Made by a program: the position numbers and the translations under genes. DNA of 13,285 nt, from the NCBI GenBank assembly GCA_019119745.1, contig DWWI01000047.1:1-13285 (forward strand). The letters run 5' to 3'. Source of the stretch: Candidatus Mediterraneibacter gallistercoris. Its GTDB lineage: Bacteria; Bacillota_A; Clostridia; Lachnospirales; Lachnospiraceae. Within the stretch, counting starts at the first letter, position 1. Every line of letters starts with the position of its first letter. The notes below the pieces were generated by a model. That model did not search any database. It was given only the letters and a program-made list of their open reading frames with translations, and had not been told where the DNA came from. Shown one piece after another: positions 12,719-13,285 of the stretch.

Positions 12719-13285
12719 ATGAAGAAAAAGAAGCGCAGAAAGATATGGCCGGTCGTATTTGCCGTAATACTGTTTTTGATCATACTGGCGGCAGCAGTTG
12801 TACTGCTGTTCCGGACCCGCACAGTTAAAGTGAAGGGAAATTCGTATTACAGCGAAAATACGATCACTACATTAGTGCAGAGGGACAAGCTCTCGGTTAA
12901 TACATTATATATACTGCTCAAATATGATTTCCTGGAACCGGAACTCCCGGCCGGCATTAAGCAGTTGAACATTTCGCTGGAGAATCCATGGACTGTCCGT
13001 GTGACTGTAGAAGAGAAAGAAATGGCTGGATATGTGGATTACGACGAGGCATATCTGTATTTTGACGGGGACGGGACGGCTGCTCTCAAGACGAAAAAGC
13101 AGATTGAGGGCGTGCCGTATATAGAAGGGCTGGCCTTTGACGAGGGTGCAGTAGAACTTGGAAAGACACTTCCGGTGGAGGATGACAGTATCTTCGATAA
13201 AATTGTGGATGCGTCGCGTAATCTGAAGAAGTATAATCTTACCCCCGACAGGATCTCCTGTGCGGAGGGGGACGTCAGACTATAT
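12719..13285 (+). CDS. ftsQ: Cell division protein FtsQ/DivIB (3' end beyond the window)
   Basis: The reading frame opens at ATG 12719 after an ideal AAAGGAGG (12703-12710) and runs off the right edge for 189 codons without a stop. FtsQ/DivIB is a bitopic divisome scaffold that binds FtsL and DivIC/FtsB. The translation shows a Lys/Arg-rich N-terminus (KKKKRRK, 2-8), one membrane segment (about 10-31), then an extracellular POTRA-like domain beginning RTRTVKVKGNSYYSENTI (32-49). Next come ISLENPWTVRVTVEEKE (85-101), resembling the conserved P-x-x-V-x-V-x-E pattern, and a following beta-rich region. Its place after ftsW agrees with the cluster order in Firmicutes, although murG and murB, which often intervene, are missing. 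Confidence 0.9.
   Translation, partial: MKKKKRRKIWPVVFAVILFLIILAAAVVLLFRTRTVKVKGNSYYSENTITTLVQRDKLSVNTLYILLKYDFLEPELPAGIKQLNISLENPWTVRVTVEEKEMAGYVDYDEAYLYFDGDGTAALKTKKQIEGVPYIEGLAFDEGAVELGKTLPVEDDSIFDKIVDASRNLKKYNLTPDRISCAEGDVRLY

Noticed and set aside
1..13285. Mobile element, phage, toxin-antitoxin or other novel accessory system
   Set aside because: All substantial + strand frames are accounted for by tRNA, cell-wall, division, DegV and one small membrane protein gene. No transposase, integrase, terminal repeats or tRNA-3'-end duplication was seen.

Overview
The window reads as chromosomal DNA of a Clostridia-type Bacillota, most like a Lachnospiraceae member (inference; genus not resolved). 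The grounds are: AGGAGG-type ribosome sites; sigma-A-like promoters, some with an extended -10; a DegV-family protein; a cysteine-rich tail on RsmH; a long basic FtsL; and a division/cell-wall (dcw) cluster with two consecutive class B penicillin-binding proteins before mraY. Every gene is on the + strand. I see no mobile element, CRISPR array, phage gene or defence system, so this is a housekeeping region whose interest lies mainly in its regulatory DNA and in details of paralogous proteins.

Left part (1-3136): a near-consensus promoter drives a tRNA-Pro(GGG) gene. Next comes a SEDS-family (FtsW/RodA/SpoVE) gene lying outside the dcw cluster, whose protein carries an unusual basic N-terminal extension of about 90 residues. 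Then come a DegV-family fatty-acid-binding protein and a small uncharacterised single-pass membrane protein. A strong intrinsic terminator plus a weaker one behind it close this part.

Control region (3137-3288): a TTGAAA/TAGAAT promoter is overlapped and followed by six copies of an AGTGGT-like box at an exact 10-bp period, running up to mraZ. This is what an autoregulatory MraZ operator should look like, with more boxes than the few usually described.

Dcw cluster (3289 to the right edge): mraZ, rsmH, ftsL, a class B PBP with an acidic tail, a second class B PBP, mraY, murD, ftsW/spoVE and the start of ftsQ/divIB. Together they regulate the cluster (MraZ), modify 16S rRNA (RsmH), make lipid I and its UDP-MurNAc-dipeptide precursor (MraY, MurD), polymerise and crosslink septal or spore peptidoglycan (SEDS plus PBPs) and scaffold the divisome (FtsL, FtsQ). 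murE, murF and murG, often present in such clusters, are absent from this stretch. Extra control points are a 20-bp inter-gene hairpin that encloses the likely ribosome site of the second PBP, a good internal promoter at the end of that PBP gene that would serve mraY onward, and a hairpin directly after the ftsW stop.
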